Source of the DNA: Melioribacter roseus P3M-2
GTDB lineage: Bacteria; Bacteroidota; Ignavibacteria; Ignavibacteriales; Melioribacteraceae
DNA: 64,000 nucleotides
Direction: 5' to 3'
NCBI RefSeq assembly: GCF_000279145.1
Contig: NC_018178.1
Span: forward strand, 2,586,001 to 2,650,000
The notes beneath the pieces are model-generated. The model saw nothing but the letters and a program-made list of their open reading frames with translations, was not told where the DNA came from and ran no database searches. The translations under genes were made by a program, and so were the position numbers. The first letter of the stretch is position 1; each line of letters begins with the position of its first letter. Positions 1-9,524 of this stretch are shown one piece after another.

Positions 1-1
1 A

Positions 2-1369
2 GACAGTAACTCTAAAGTGTTGATTACGGCCGACGGAGCGTTTCAAAGAGGAAAAATTGTGCCTTTGAAACAAATTGCCGACGAAGCTCTTCAACGATGC
101 GGCACGGTGGAACATGTGCTTGTCGTAAAAAGAACGGATCAGGAAATAAATATGGAATCGGGCAGGGATTTGTGGTATCATGAATTGATGAATCTTCCAA
201 TTGCCACGCAAAACTGCGCGCTCGAAATCATGGACGCCGAGGATCCTTTGTTTATACTTTATACTTCGGGCACAACCGGCAAACCCAAAGCAATTCTTCA
301 CACGCACGGCGGCTATATGGTCGGCGTATACACAACTCTGAAATTTGTATTCGACATTAAAGAAGAAGACCGGTATTGGTGCGCGGCAGATCCGGGCTGG
401 ATTACCGGACACAGTTATATCGTCTACGGACCGCTTTTGAACGGGACGACTTCCTTTATGTACGAAGGAGCTCCGAATTTCCCTTATCCGAATCGATGGT
501 GGCAGATGATTGAAAAATACGGCATTAATATTCTTTATACGGCTCCGACCGCAATCAGAGGTTTAATGAGATTCGGAGAATCGTGGGTTAAAAGACACGA
601 TTTGTCGTCGCTCCGTTTATTGGGCTCGGTCGGCGAACCGATTAATCCCGAAGCCTGGAAATGGTATTACAGAGTTGTCGGCAATGAAAAATGCCCCATT
701 ATGGATACGTGGTGGCAAACCGAAACAGGTATGTTTATGATAACGCCGATGCCGTGCGTTCCGCTTAAGCCGGGGTCCGGTTCAAGACCTTTTCCGGGAA
801 TTCAAATGGATATCCTCGACGAAGACGGCAATCCGGTAAAGCCGAACGAAGAAGGATATCTGGTAATTAAAACTCCCTGGCCTGCAATGCTGCGAACGGT
901 TTATAAGGATCCCGAAAGATACGTAAATCAGTATTGGAGCAAATATCCCGGATATTATATGACAGGCGACAGCGCTCGGCGCGACGAAGACGGATATTAC
1001 TGGATTATCGGAAGAGTGGACGACGTTATAAAAGTGTCGGGTTACCGATTGGGCACGGCTGAAATCGAAAGCGCGCTTGTTAGTCACCCCGCAGTCGCCG
1101 AAGCCGCGGCAATAGGACTGCCGCACGAAGTTAAAGGAAACGCAATTTATACATACGTAATTCTCAAGAACGGCTACGAAAAATCGACGGCTTTAATAGA
1201 AGAGTTAAGAAAACACGTCGCTCACGAAGTCGGTCCTATTGCAAAACCCGAGAGCATTGAATTTGTCGATTCGCTGCCCAAAACGAGGAGCGGTAAAATT
1301 ATGCGCAGAGTTCTCAAAGCGCGGGCTCTGGGAGAAGACCCCGGAAATATTTCGACAATGGAAGATTAA
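2..1369 (+). CDS. acs: Acetyl-CoA synthetase, C-terminal two thirds (cut by window edge)
   Basis: AMP-forming acetate:CoA ligase, which activates acetate to acetyl-CoA through acetyl-AMP in the cytoplasm. The frame stays open to the left edge, so the GTG at 17 is an internal Val and about 200 N-terminal residues are missing compared with the usual ~650. Visible ANL-superfamily motifs, in order: the phosphate-binding loop [10 protein letters not shown], the acyl/adenylate motif DTWWQTETG, the hinge region [18 protein letters not shown], and near the C-terminus [11 protein letters not shown], whose Lys is the catalytic and acetylation-regulated residue. The family assignment is very secure. A histidine kinase and NtrC-type regulator follow on the same strand after 68 bases; whether they sense acetate metabolism is not shown by the sequence. 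Confidence 0.96.
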   Translation, partial: DSNSKVLITADGAFQRGKIVPLKQIADEALQRCGTVEHVLVVKRTDQEINMESGRDLWYHELMNLPIATQNCALEIMDAEDPLFILYTSGTTGKPKAILHTHGGYMVGVYTTLKFVFDIKEEDRYWCAADPGWITGHSYIVYGPLLNGTTSFMYEGAPNFPYPNRWWQMIEKYGINILYTAPTAIRGLMRFGESWVKRHDLSSLRLLGSVGEPINPEAWKWYYRVVGNEKCPIMDTWWQTETGMFMITPMPCVPLKPGSGSRPFPGIQMDILDEDGNPVKPNEEGYLVIKTPWPAMLRTVYKDPERYVNQYWSKYPGYYMTGDSARRDEDGYYWIIGRVDDVIKVSGYRLGTAEIESALVSHPAVAEAAAIGLPHEVKGNAIYTYVILKNGYEKSTALIEELRKHVAHEVGPIAKPESIEFVDSLPKTRSGKIMRRVLKARALGEDPGNISTMED

Positions 1370-1408
1370 ATTAGTGTAATATCGTACACAAATTATCGCG
1401 GGATTGTT

Positions 1409-1416
1409 TAAATTTG
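1409..1416 (+). promoter_or_regulatory. Candidate Bacteroidota-type -7 box (TAAATTTG)
   Basis: Exact TAnnTTTG match 22 bases before the histidine kinase start. No TTG is found 20 bases upstream, so the -33 element is not supported and the call rests on one box in an AT-rich gap. Confidence 0.35.
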
Positions 1417-1437
1417 CGCTGTTAATTTTAAAGCGCA

Positions 1438-2622
1438 ATGGAAGAAGAACTTAAATTAGACCCGGTTGAAATACGATATTACAGGCTGATAAGATATCTT
1501 ACCGATTATATCTATTCTGTAAAAGTCGAAGAAGGCAAAGCCGTCAAAACGTATCACGGTCCCGGATGCGCGGCTGTAACCGGTTATTCTTCCGAAGATT
1601 ATCAGAAGGATCCCGAACTCTGGTATCGGATGGTTCATCCGGACGACCGCCCTGCGGTTTTGAAACAAGCCGAAGACGCGCTGGCAGGCAAGGACGTAGA
1701 ACCGCTAGAGCATCGTATTATTCACCGCGACGGCTCGATACGGTGGGTCAAAAACAGCATCGTTTTATCGAAAGACGAATACGGCAATGTTATCTATTAC
1801 GACGGACTTATTAACGATATAACCGAATTGAAAAAGGCGCAGGAGCTTGCCGAATCAAAGCAAAAACAGTTGATTCAGGCGGACAAAATGGTCGCGCTCG
1901 GCACTATGGTAAGCGGAATCGCTCACGAAATAAATAATCCGAACAATTTTATCCTTCTGAACGCTCAGTTCCTTAAAAAAGCTTTCGATGATATTTTGCC
2001 CGTTCTGAAAGAATATGCTACCGACCATGACGATTATTATGTGGCGGGAATACCTTCGGAAAAAGCATTTGTAAAAATAACAAACGCGCTCAATGGAATT
2101 ATCGAAGGTTCCACGCGAATCGAAAAAATTACGAACAACCTTAAAGAATTTGCAAAAAAAGATTCAGGACGATTAGACCAGTCTGTCGATTTGAATAAAG
2201 CAATTGAAAAAGCGGTTATGATTACTTCCAATCTTATCAAAAAATCGACGGCTCATTTTAAAGTGAATTACAATTCTGATATGCCGTTCATAAAAGGCAA
2301 CTCTCAACAGATCGAGCAGGTGATGATAAACCTTATTGCCAATGCATGTCAGGCGCTGCCCGATAAAAACCGCGGCATTGAAGTATCGCTCTATCGGAAA
2401 GACAACTATGCCGCAGTTGAAGTTAAAGACGAAGGAACGGGCATTGACGAAGAAAACATAAAATTTATTTTCGATCCGTTTTTTACTACAAAAAGAAATT
2501 CGGGCGGAACCGGACTCGGACTTTATGTTTCTTATAACATTATCAAAAATCACGGCGGCGATATTATAGTCGACAGCAATGGGAACGGTACCAAATTTAT
2601 TATTCTTCTGCCGATAAATTGA
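1438..2622 (+). CDS. Soluble PAS-domain sensor histidine kinase
   Basis: Two-component sensor kinase of 394 residues with no membrane segment, so it should sense a cytoplasmic signal. A PAS/PAC domain occupies about residues 10-135 (VHPDDRPAVL, then the PAC-like IHRDGSIRWV and LINDITELKKA). A short coiled coil leads to the HisKA helix with H-box GIAHEINNPNN, phospho-acceptor His163. The ATPase domain follows with N-box NLIANACQAL, G1 box DEGTGID, F-box FDPFFTTK and G2 box GGTGLGL, all intact. This is the NtrB-like HATPase arrangement usually paired with sigma-54 activators. The NtrC-family regulator starts 10 bases downstream, so the two are almost certainly a cognate pair. The signal is unknown. 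Confidence 0.93.
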   Translation: MEEELKLDPVEIRYYRLIRYLTDYIYSVKVEEGKAVKTYHGPGCAAVTGYSSEDYQKDPELWYRMVHPDDRPAVLKQAEDALAGKDVEPLEHRIIHRDGSIRWVKNSIVLSKDEYGNVIYYDGLINDITELKKAQELAESKQKQLIQADKMVALGTMVSGIAHEINNPNNFILLNAQFLKKAFDDILPVLKEYATDHDDYYVAGIPSEKAFVKITNALNGIIEGSTRIEKITNNLKEFAKKDSGRLDQSVDLNKAIEKAVMITSNLIKKSTAHFKVNYNSDMPFIKGNSQQIEQVMINLIANACQALPDKNRGIEVSLYRKDNYAAVEVKDEGTGIDEENIKFIFDPFFTTKRNSGGTGLGLYVSYNIIKNHGGDIIVDSNGNGTKFIILLPIN

Positions 2623-2632
2623 AAGAGGGAAA

Positions 2633-4042
2633 ATGGGAATAGCGGATTATCCGGAATTGCCGATATTGCTCGTAGACGACGAAGAACAATTTCTCTTCAG
2701 CGTCGAAACGTCTTTGAATACGAGCGGAATAAATAATATCGTACTGCAATCCGACAGTACAAAAGTTCTTGAAATGCTCGAGAAAGATGAATACTCTTTA
2801 ATCGTACTCGATATAAATATGCCGGGAATTACGGGACTGGAGCTTTTGCCGAAAATTAAAGATCGATTTCCCGAAATACCGGTAATAATATTAACCGCAT
2901 TAAACGATGTGGAAAGCGCGGTCGAAAGCATTAAGTCGGGCGCTTATAATTATATTGTTAAACCGGTCGACACCACGCGGCTGGTTACCACTATAAAAGG
3001 CGCTCTCGAGTTCCGGGAAGTGCTTTCCGAAAACCGTCGACTGAAAGATTATTTGCTGAAGGATAAAATCGAAAATCCCGAAGCTTTCGAAGAAATTATT
3101 ACAAAAAACAAATCGATGCGATCGATCTTCAAATATATCGAAGCGATTGCAAATTCTCCTTTGCCCGTGCTGATTACGGGCGAAACAGGAGTCGGAAAAG
3201 AATTGATTGCCGGAGCAATTCATAAAGTCAGTTCCAGAAACGGAGAATTGGTCGCCGTCAACGTTGCGGGATTGGACGACACTTTGTTTTCCGACACTCT
3301 ATTCGGACATAAGAAGGGAGCTTTTACAGGCGCGGAGCAGGACAGAAAAGGTTTGATTGAGCAAGCCGAAAAAGGGACACTGTTTCTCGACGAAATCGGC
3401 GATTTGAGCATCGAATCACAGGTTAAATTGTTGCGTCTCATTCAGGACGGCAGGTATTATCCGCTCGGTTCCGATATTCCGAAACAAGCCGACGTAAGGA
3501 TTATATGCGCTACGAATCTGAAAATTGAAGATATGAAGGAGAGCCCCAAATTCAGAAAAGATCTTTACTACAGATTGCAAACTCATCATATTCATATTCC
3601 TCCGTTGAGAGAACGGAAGGACGATATCCCTCTGCTGATCGACCATTTCCTGGAAAAAGCCGCAGAAAAACTGAACAAGAAAAAACCGACTCCGCCGAAG
3701 GAACTCTATACGCTCCTTTCGAACTATAATTTCCCCGGAAACATAAGAGAGCTCGAAGGATTGATATACGATGCGGTCAGTATACACCGGTTCGGAGTCT
3801 TATCGCTCGATTCGATTCGAAATAAAATTTTTCCGGACATGAAGAAGGACGTTTCGTTTGAGCATACCGAAGAACACGCCGATAAAATTATATTTCCGGA
3901 AAACCTGCCTACGCTTAAAGAAGTAGAAGAAGCGTTGATCAGCGAAGCGCTTAAAAGAGCCGATAACAATCAGACGATTGCGGCAAGGCTGCTTGGTCTT
4001 AGCAGAAGAGCCCTCAACAACCGGATCAACAGAAAGAAATAA
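2633..4042 (+). CDS. NtrC-family sigma-54-dependent response regulator
   Basis: Enhancer-binding activator of 469 residues. A receiver domain (about 8-125) carries the phospho-acceptor Asp60 in LIVLDINMPG. A central AAA+ domain (about 155-390) has Walker A GETGVGKE (183-190), the sigma-54-contacting loop GAFTGA (229-234), Walker B GTLFLDEIGDL and the arginine-finger region FRKDLYYRL. A C-terminal Fis-type helix-turn-helix ends the protein (QTIAARLLGLSRRALNNRI). All motifs needed for ATP-driven open-complex formation at sigma-54 promoters are present. It is preceded by an AGAGGG ribosome site and follows its likely kinase by 10 bases. A sigma-54-like promoter lies just downstream at 4218, and two more at 46159 and 52085. 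Control of these by this protein is inference. Confidence 0.94.
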   Translation: MGIADYPELPILLVDDEEQFLFSVETSLNTSGINNIVLQSDSTKVLEMLEKDEYSLIVLDINMPGITGLELLPKIKDRFPEIPVIILTALNDVESAVESIKSGAYNYIVKPVDTTRLVTTIKGALEFREVLSENRRLKDYLLKDKIENPEAFEEIITKNKSMRSIFKYIEAIANSPLPVLITGETGVGKELIAGAIHKVSSRNGELVAVNVAGLDDTLFSDTLFGHKKGAFTGAEQDRKGLIEQAEKGTLFLDEIGDLSIESQVKLLRLIQDGRYYPLGSDIPKQADVRIICATNLKIEDMKESPKFRKDLYYRLQTHHIHIPPLRERKDDIPLLIDHFLEKAAEKLNKKKPTPPKELYTLLSNYNFPGNIRELEGLIYDAVSIHRFGVLSLDSIRNKIFPDMKKDVSFEHTEEHADKIIFPENLPTLKEVEEALISEALKRADNNQTIAARLLGLSRRALNNRINRKK

Positions 4043-4075
4043 CCGGAAATTTCTCCAAAGGGGTGCCACAAAAGC

Positions 4076-4094
4076 GCAGACGCCACGCGTCTGC
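4076..4094 (+). terminator. GC-rich hairpin after the response regulator
   Basis: Perfect 8-bp stem GCAGACGC/GCGTCTGC with a 3-base loop, 33 bases past the regulator stop. The following sequence is pyrimidine-rich but has no clean U-run, so it may be a weak terminator or an operator-like palindrome 124-142 bases upstream of the sigma-54-like element at 4218. Confidence 0.45.
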
Positions 4095-4217
4095 ATTCTC
4101 TCTAAGTTATTTTATTTCAATAAATTATAAATAAACCTGCATAAATAAGGAAAAAATGTGGCAACGCCTAAATAAGTAAATGTTTGCGTTTGAGTAAAAT
4201 TAATAAGTAATGAAGTT

Positions 4218-4232
4218 TGGCACGGGCTTTGA
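4218..4232 (+). promoter_or_regulatory. Sigma-54-like promoter (TGGCAC-N5-TTGA)
   Basis: TGGCAC at 4218-4223, five bases, then TTGA at 4229-4232. This matches the -24/-12 consensus TGGCAC-N5-TTGC except for A in place of the final C. It sits 36 bases before the start of the small secreted-protein gene and 175 bases after an NtrC-type activator gene, both the expected geometry. Confidence 0.7.
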
Positions 4233-4268
4233 ATAACTGTAAGCGAACCTTTAGACAAGGAGGATAAA

Positions 4269-4685
4269 ATGAAATCTGTTAATAAACTTACAATCGCAAT
4301 TTTGATAACGTTCTTTGCGGCAAACATTTTTGCTCAGGAGCCCGAATACAAAAAGCTTGTTGAAAAAGCAAACGAGCGTTTTCTCTACAATCTCAACGTG
4401 GAACATACTGGAATAGTTGAATCTTCCATTTTCAACATAATGGAAGTAAAAAACAAATTTCCCAACGAAGATTATCGGAAATTGGTAAGAAGATTATACG
4501 AGCTTGCAGTGGAAGGCAATACTCCCGCTATCAGATACAAAGCTCAGCTTGCAAGCCTCTATTTCAATTTCTATGATATGTTCGCGGATATAAAGATTAC
4601 CGAAGTTGAAAAAGAAAATCCGGATCTCTTCTTCCAGGAGATTTCAAATAAATTGATGAAAGCGCCTGTAGCAGTTAACAATTAA
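4269..4685 (+). CDS. Small secreted protein of unknown function
   Basis: A 138-residue protein that I do not recognise. Residues 1-22 form a clean Sec signal peptide (basic start, hydrophobic core, cut after IFA before QEPEYKK), so the mature ~116-residue helical-looking protein is periplasmic or exported. There are no cysteines and no obvious catalytic motif. A strong ribosome site (AAGGAGG, about 5 bases before ATG) and a sigma-54-like promoter at 4218 point to strong conditional expression. It stands alone as a transcription unit: an unusually elaborate structured terminator follows at 4690-4796. Proximity to the NtrC-type regulator suggests it is a direct target of that system. Confidence 0.85.
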   Translation: MKSVNKLTIAILITFFAANIFAQEPEYKKLVEKANERFLYNLNVEHTGIVESSIFNIMEVKNKFPNEDYRKLVRRLYELAVEGNTPAIRYKAQLASLYFNFYDMFADIKITEVEKENPDLFFQEISNKLMKAPVAVNN

Positions 4686-4691
4686 CACACC

Positions 4692-4796
4692 CCCGCCTTA
4701 TATACGGGCTGTTCCGAACGGACCGGGGAAGTTTTTAACATGAACTTCATAGCCTCCTAGATACATTACCCGGAATTGTTTGGAACAGCCTTTTTT
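4692..4796 (+). terminator. Long structured 3' element ending in a terminator
   Basis: Outer 13-bp stem GGCTGTTCCGAAC (4707-4719) with GTTTGGAACAGCC (4778-4790), one G-U pair, immediately followed by six T. Inside it are CCGGG/CCCGG (4723-4727 and 4769-4773) and a GAAGTT/AACTTC hairpin (4728-4733 and 4743-4748). A short CCCG/CGGG hairpin (about 4692-4708) lies before it and would compete with its first bases. Far more complex than a simple terminator hairpin. Confidence 0.75.
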
Positions 4797-4862
4797 ATTT
4801 TTAAATAGAGTGCAATGTTTTATTGATATATAAAAATCATATATTGCATATGATTTATTTAA

Positions 4863-7097
4863 ATGATTTTAATGAAAAATATAATTTATCTTTTTATCCT
4901 GTTAGTATTTTTTAATCTTAATCTTGAAGCCCAAAATTCCGGTACTTTAAGAGGGCTGATTGTAGATTCAACAAGTTCGGAAGCGTTGGCTTATTGCAAT
5001 GTATACGTGAAAGAATTGGGAGTCGGTACCGCAACGGATTCGAGAGGATATTTCCTTATTCCTTCCATACCCGCCAATCGGAATTTTACATTGATTATTT
5101 CTTATATCGGCTATAATACGAAGGAAATTAAAATAAAAGTTTTTCCGAATAAAATAACGCATTATGATATTCGGCTCGTCCCTTCCGACATTGAACTCCA
5201 AACAATCGAGAAAGTTGAAAAGTTAGTCGAGGAAAGCAGAACGGATATAAGCATCCGCAGGATTTTGAGCAGGGAACTGGAATATCTTCCCAAAGGCGTG
5301 GAATCCGATTTATTCAGGTCGCTTAAATATCTTTCCGGCGTTCAGTCGACCGGCGACGTATCGGCAAAATTTTACGTCAGGGGCGGGGCAAGCAATCAGA
5401 ATCTTATATTGCTCGACGGAGTTACGTTATATAACCCTTTCCATGCGCTCGGTCTCTTCAGCGTGATTGACCCCGACGTAATAAATAACATCGAATTTTA
5501 TAAAGGCGGATTCGCGGCAAATTACGGCGGACGTCTCTCTTCGGTTATCGATATAAAAACAAACGACGGTAATAAAAACAGATTCGGAGCTAAAGCCAGC
5601 GCGAGCTACTTGTCGGCTAAATTATTGCTCGAAGGTCCTTTGCCTCACGGCTCTTTTTATCTGAGCGGCAGAAAAAGTTATTCGACTGAAATCCTTAAAA
5701 AATTCCTCGACAATCAAAATATTCCGGCTGATTTCTACGATCTCTCTTTCAAACTGAATTATTCCAATCAGGATTTCATACCGGGCAGCAAATTTATCGT
5801 GAACGGATTTTTCAGCAACGACAAAATCGATAATCCTGACCCGACGATTGAAGATTTCGGCTGGAAAAACAATTTGTTCGGTTTCAGATGGTTCTTCGTG
5901 GGCGACAGCCCGCTCTTTCTCGAACTCGGTTTGTCGATCAGCAATTTCAAAGGCGAAGCGCTCCCTCAATTGAGTTCGCTTGCAAAATCGAGCAACGAGA
6001 TAAACGATATATCGATGAAGATGGATTTGACTTACATATTCAATTCGAAAGACGAACTGGGCGTCGGTTTCCATATCAATCAGATTAATACGGAATTATT
6101 TATCGAAAATATAGTTGACGAGGATACCGATATCAGGGCGGACGGCGCCGACATTTCGCTTTACACAAAATATAAATTCTTGAGATTCGACAACTTTGCC
6201 GTGGACGCCGGACTTCGTTTTAATCTCGCTTCGGTCTCGCAAAATAAAGAGAAAATGTTCATTGAACCTAGATTAAACGCATCCTACACATTCTGGAATT
6301 TTTTGACTTTCAAAGGAGCTTGGGGACTCTATCAACAATCATTGACAACGGTTTCGGACGAAGACGAAATTATCAACATATTCGAACCGTGGATTATCAT
6401 TCCCGAATATCTTCCGCCCGCGAAAGCAATGCATGCAATTTTCGGAGTCGAAATCGGAACGGGAAATTTTTGGAAGCTCGGAGTCGAATCGTACTATAAA
6501 ACGGTCGATAACCTGCCGGTCTTGAATAAAAACAAAATTTACGCTTCCGACCGCGATTTAAAAGCCGGCGAGGGCGAATCCTACGGTCTGGAAGTCAACG
6601 CTTTGATCAGCGCGTCTTTTATCGACATAAAAACATCCTACACGCATGCGTACGCATACAAAGTTATCGACGGAAAAAGATACTATCCGCGTTACGATAC
6701 CCGGCATAATTTTAATCTTATGCTGGATTTTAATTTAGGCCGTAATTGGCATTCGAGCGTTATCTGGGTTTATTCGTCGGGTCTGCCTTTTACTGAAATT
6801 CTCGGTTATTACGATAAACTGTATCTTGACAATTTCTTCGATTCCTGGAACTTCCGCGACCCGCGCAGACCTTATACGCTCGTCGGTATACAGAACCTCG
6901 GCAGATTGCCCGACTATCATCGTCTCGACCTGAATATTTCGAAGAAATTCGTTTTCCCGTTTATGAATGTATATCTCGATTTTAATATCGTTAATCTCTA
7001 CGACAGAGCCAATATCTTTTATTTCAAAAAAGACACGGGCGAAAGAGTCAATATGCTCCCGTTCCTCCCCACATTCTCGGTTAAGGTGGAATTATGA
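4863..7097 (+). CDS. TonB-dependent outer-membrane receptor with carboxypeptidase-regulatory-like domain
   Basis: A 744-residue outer-membrane active transporter. It has a signal peptide (cut after LNLEA, before QNSG), a CarboxypepD_reg-like beta-sandwich (about 28-105, with GTLRGLIVDS and the SYIGYN end typical of Bacteroidota receptors), a plug domain (about 130-235, with FYVRGGASNQNLILLDGV and YKGGFAANYGGRLSSVIDI) and a beta-barrel to the C-terminus ending in FSVKVEL. ATG at 4872 (MKNIIYLF) is an equally good start, and no clear ribosome site separates the two. The DUF4249 lipoprotein overlaps its stop by 4 bases, a pairing common in Bacteroidota. The substrate is unknown; the energy source would be a TonB/ExbBD complex not in this window. 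Confidence 0.9.
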   Translation: MILMKNIIYLFILLVFFNLNLEAQNSGTLRGLIVDSTSSEALAYCNVYVKELGVGTATDSRGYFLIPSIPANRNFTLIISYIGYNTKEIKIKVFPNKITHYDIRLVPSDIELQTIEKVEKLVEESRTDISIRRILSRELEYLPKGVESDLFRSLKYLSGVQSTGDVSAKFYVRGGASNQNLILLDGVTLYNPFHALGLFSVIDPDVINNIEFYKGGFAANYGGRLSSVIDIKTNDGNKNRFGAKASASYLSAKLLLEGPLPHGSFYLSGRKSYSTEILKKFLDNQNIPADFYDLSFKLNYSNQDFIPGSKFIVNGFFSNDKIDNPDPTIEDFGWKNNLFGFRWFFVGDSPLFLELGLSISNFKGEALPQLSSLAKSSNEINDISMKMDLTYIFNSKDELGVGFHINQINTELFIENIVDEDTDIRADGADISLYTKYKFLRFDNFAVDAGLRFNLASVSQNKEKMFIEPRLNASYTFWNFLTFKGAWGLYQQSLTTVSDEDEIINIFEPWIIIPEYLPPAKAMHAIFGVEIGTGNFWKLGVESYYKTVDNLPVLNKNKIYASDRDLKAGEGESYGLEVNALISASFIDIKTSYTHAYAYKVIDGKRYYPRYDTRHNFNLMLDFNLGRNWHSSVIWVYSSGLPFTEILGYYDKLYLDNFFDSWNFRDPRRPYTLVGIQNLGRLPDYHRLDLNISKKFVFPFMNVYLDFNIVNLYDRANIFYFKKDTGERVNMLPFLPTFSVKVEL

Positions 7098-8065
7098 AAA
7101 AGAAATTATTTTATTCGGCTTTGATTTTATTGACGCTGACGGTTATTTCATGCGACGAGTCGTTCAATCCTTACGGAGAATTCGACGAAAAATATGTTCT
7201 TAATTGTATTGTGAGAGCCGATACTAATTATCAGGTCGCTTTATTGTCGAAGAGTTATTTATCCGAGAATTTCGATCCGTATGCCAACACTGAGGATAAA
7301 TCCGTTCAAAATGCATTGGTCAGATTATGGAGCGGTAACGACAACGTCGTCATACTAAAAGATACAATAATCGAACGTTCGCCCGACGACAAGTATAAAG
7401 CGCCGTACAGAATTTATTATGCAAAGGATTTCAGGCCGGAGCCGGGGCTCCCTCTCGAAATCGAAGCCGTTTTGCCCAACGGAAAGGTATTGTCTTCAAC
7501 CACGACGGTTCCTCAACCGATTAAATTCAGCGAAGCTCTGTCGGACACTCTCATACCTCCTCAAAAAGGAGATTATATTCAGGTTGTTTGGAACAGCGAT
7601 CAAACCAAACCCGTTTTTGTTTTGAGAATGGGCATCTATTATTTTAAGCATGAGGGCGGGACAAAAAAAAGATATATTCACGTGGTGCCGCAAAATTACG
7701 TGGAATACGAAGGCATGTATGTGCCGAACTATCCCAAACCCATAACGCAAAGCCGCTTCAGTTACGACATGTCTGTAATCGATAAAGCAATGGAACTAAT
7801 TTCCGAAGGCGAATCGGACAAAAGCAAATTTGAAATTTTGAGCTGCATACTCGAAGTAATTTCGCTCGACGAAAATTTAAGCGTCTATTACAATACGACC
7901 GCTAAGGCGAACAATACATTTTCGGTTAAACTCGACGAAACGGATTATTCGAATATAACAGGCGGCTTCGGCGTCTTCGGCGCATACAACCGGAATTATT
8001 ATGTGCTCAGATTTACTCACGATTATATCAGATCATTTGGCTACATACCGGGATTGAAGGAATGA
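7094..8065 (+). CDS. DUF4249-type lipoprotein
   Basis: A 323-residue predicted lipoprotein. Signal peptide II with lipobox TVISC and lipidated Cys20. The start of the mature part (YGEFDEKYVLNCIVRADTNYQVALLSKSYL) matches the beginning of the DUF4249 family, which is found next to TonB receptors in Bacteroidota and is thought to act as a surface or periplasmic accessory. Mostly beta-rich, with no catalytic motif seen. ATGA overlap with the receptor before it and with the next lipoprotein gene after it indicates tight translational coupling of the three. The specific ligand cannot be read from the sequence. Confidence 0.82.
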   Translation: MKKKLFYSALILLTLTVISCDESFNPYGEFDEKYVLNCIVRADTNYQVALLSKSYLSENFDPYANTEDKSVQNALVRLWSGNDNVVILKDTIIERSPDDKYKAPYRIYYAKDFRPEPGLPLEIEAVLPNGKVLSSTTTVPQPIKFSEALSDTLIPPQKGDYIQVVWNSDQTKPVFVLRMGIYYFKHEGGTKKRYIHVVPQNYVEYEGMYVPNYPKPITQSRFSYDMSVIDKAMELISEGESDKSKFEILSCILEVISLDENLSVYYNTTAKANNTFSVKLDETDYSNITGGFGVFGAYNRNYYVLRFTHDYIRSFGYIPGLKE

Positions 8066-9522
8066 AAAGTTTCTTGAAAATATTAACTGTCGGAATACTG
8101 GCGCTCAATATTTTTATTTCGTGCGACAGGGAGGTTTATACTGGTTCGGCAGAGCCTGAAATTTTATATAACGGTAAAATCTTTGTCGACAGCAATCCGG
8201 ATTCCGCCCTTATTTATATCGACGGTAAAAATTCCGGATTCGTTACGCCGGATACTATTAAAGGATTATCCGAAGGCGTCCACTACGTTACATTGAAAAA
8301 AAAATTGTTCAAAGACACGACATTAGCCAAAGAAATTAGCGGCGCCGAATATAAATCCATCTTTGTAGACTTTTATAAAAATCCGGCAAACTTCGGAATT
8401 ATTTATGTAAACAGTAAACCAGAAGGCGCGGCAATTTATTTAAATAATGAAAATACGGGATTTTTTACTCCCAAATATTTGACCAATTTATTGGTCGGCG
8501 AATATAAAGTGAGGTGCGATTTACCGCTGCACCGCTCCGACAGCGCTATAGTTAAGGTTACTTACAGTAAGATACAGTATTTGAATTTTGTCCTGGATGA
8601 TACGAGCAAATGGGTAAATTATAATATCGATAATTCGCAATTGAGCAGTAATCATCTCTCCGCTCTGGCGCCAGGCGAAAACGGAATTTGGGTCGGTACG
8701 AGGGACAGAGGTATCGTAAGAATCCGAGGCGATAAATTCGATATAATTCAATCGACTAATTCACAGCTAAAATATAACTTCATTAATTCTTTATATGTCC
8801 GCGACAATGAATTGTACGTTGCCACAAGCGGTAGTCTTCAAAAATTCGACGGCTCAGTATGGACGGACCTCACTCCGAATTTGCCGGATCCATACGTTAC
8901 GAGCGTTATTTTCGATAATAACAGTGTGATGTGGATCGGCACTCAAAAAGGATTAGTCAAATACGACGGAAAAAGTTGGAAAGTTTTCGACAGGACTTCC
9001 GGAATGTCGAGCGATTTTGTAACGGGAATTGCAATTGACAATTTTAATAATGTATGGGTGGCGACTAACAGCGCCGGTATTAATATGTACGACGGAAATC
9101 AATGGAAAATTTATGATATGTCGAATATGAATTTGAGCGCAAACCTGGGAAATTCAATAAAAGATATTGCGTGCGATAAGGAAGGATACGTTTATGCCGC
9201 TCATATTTATAACAGCGAAAAAGGCGAGTTGGGCGGATTTACTAGATTCAAAGACGGCGCCTGGGAGCAGTTGGAATTGAAGGGAGTTCCGTCCAATTTA
9301 GTAGAATCCATATATGTGGACGAAGAAGGGAACAAATGGATAGGCACAAAAGGCGGATTGACAAAATTCCGGCATAATCCTTCGGACGGATATTTCTTTA
9401 ACACTTCGAATTCCAAACTGCTGGCAAGCCAGGTAGTCGATATCAAACTTGGCCCGGACGGAAACTTGTGGATAGCGACGTTTGGTGGCGGACTTGCAAA
9501 AGTTAAAAAAGGCAACTATTAA
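8062..9522 (+). CDS. Lipoprotein with two PEGA domains and a two-component-regulator-type beta-propeller
   Basis: A 486-residue lipoprotein (lipobox FISC, Cys21). Two PEGA-like modules occupy about residues 35-95 and 110-170 (IFVDSNPDSALIYIDG and IYVNSKPEGAAIYLNN), a beta fold seen in surface-layer and cell-wall-associated proteins. From about 190 on it contains repeats such as GIWVGTRDRGIVR, MWIGTQKGLVKYDG, VWVATNSAGINMYDG and KWIGTKGGLTKF, the Reg_prop beta-propeller type best known from hybrid two-component sensors. There is no kinase part. Position after the TonB receptor and DUF4249 genes suggests a surface binding or sensing role. It ends 2 bases from the convergent citF stop. Confidence 0.85.
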   Translation: MKSFLKILTVGILALNIFISCDREVYTGSAEPEILYNGKIFVDSNPDSALIYIDGKNSGFVTPDTIKGLSEGVHYVTLKKKLFKDTTLAKEISGAEYKSIFVDFYKNPANFGIIYVNSKPEGAAIYLNNENTGFFTPKYLTNLLVGEYKVRCDLPLHRSDSAIVKVTYSKIQYLNFVLDDTSKWVNYNIDNSQLSSNHLSALAPGENGIWVGTRDRGIVRIRGDKFDIIQSTNSQLKYNFINSLYVRDNELYVATSGSLQKFDGSVWTDLTPNLPDPYVTSVIFDNNSVMWIGTQKGLVKYDGKSWKVFDRTSGMSSDFVTGIAIDNFNNVWVATNSAGINMYDGNQWKIYDMSNMNLSANLGNSIKDIACDKEGYVYAAHIYNSEKGELGGFTRFKDGAWEQLELKGVPSNLVESIYVDEEGNKWIGTKGGLTKFRHNPSDGYFFNTSNSKLLASQVVDIKLGPDGNLWIATFGGGLAKVKKGNY

Positions 9523-9524
9523 AA

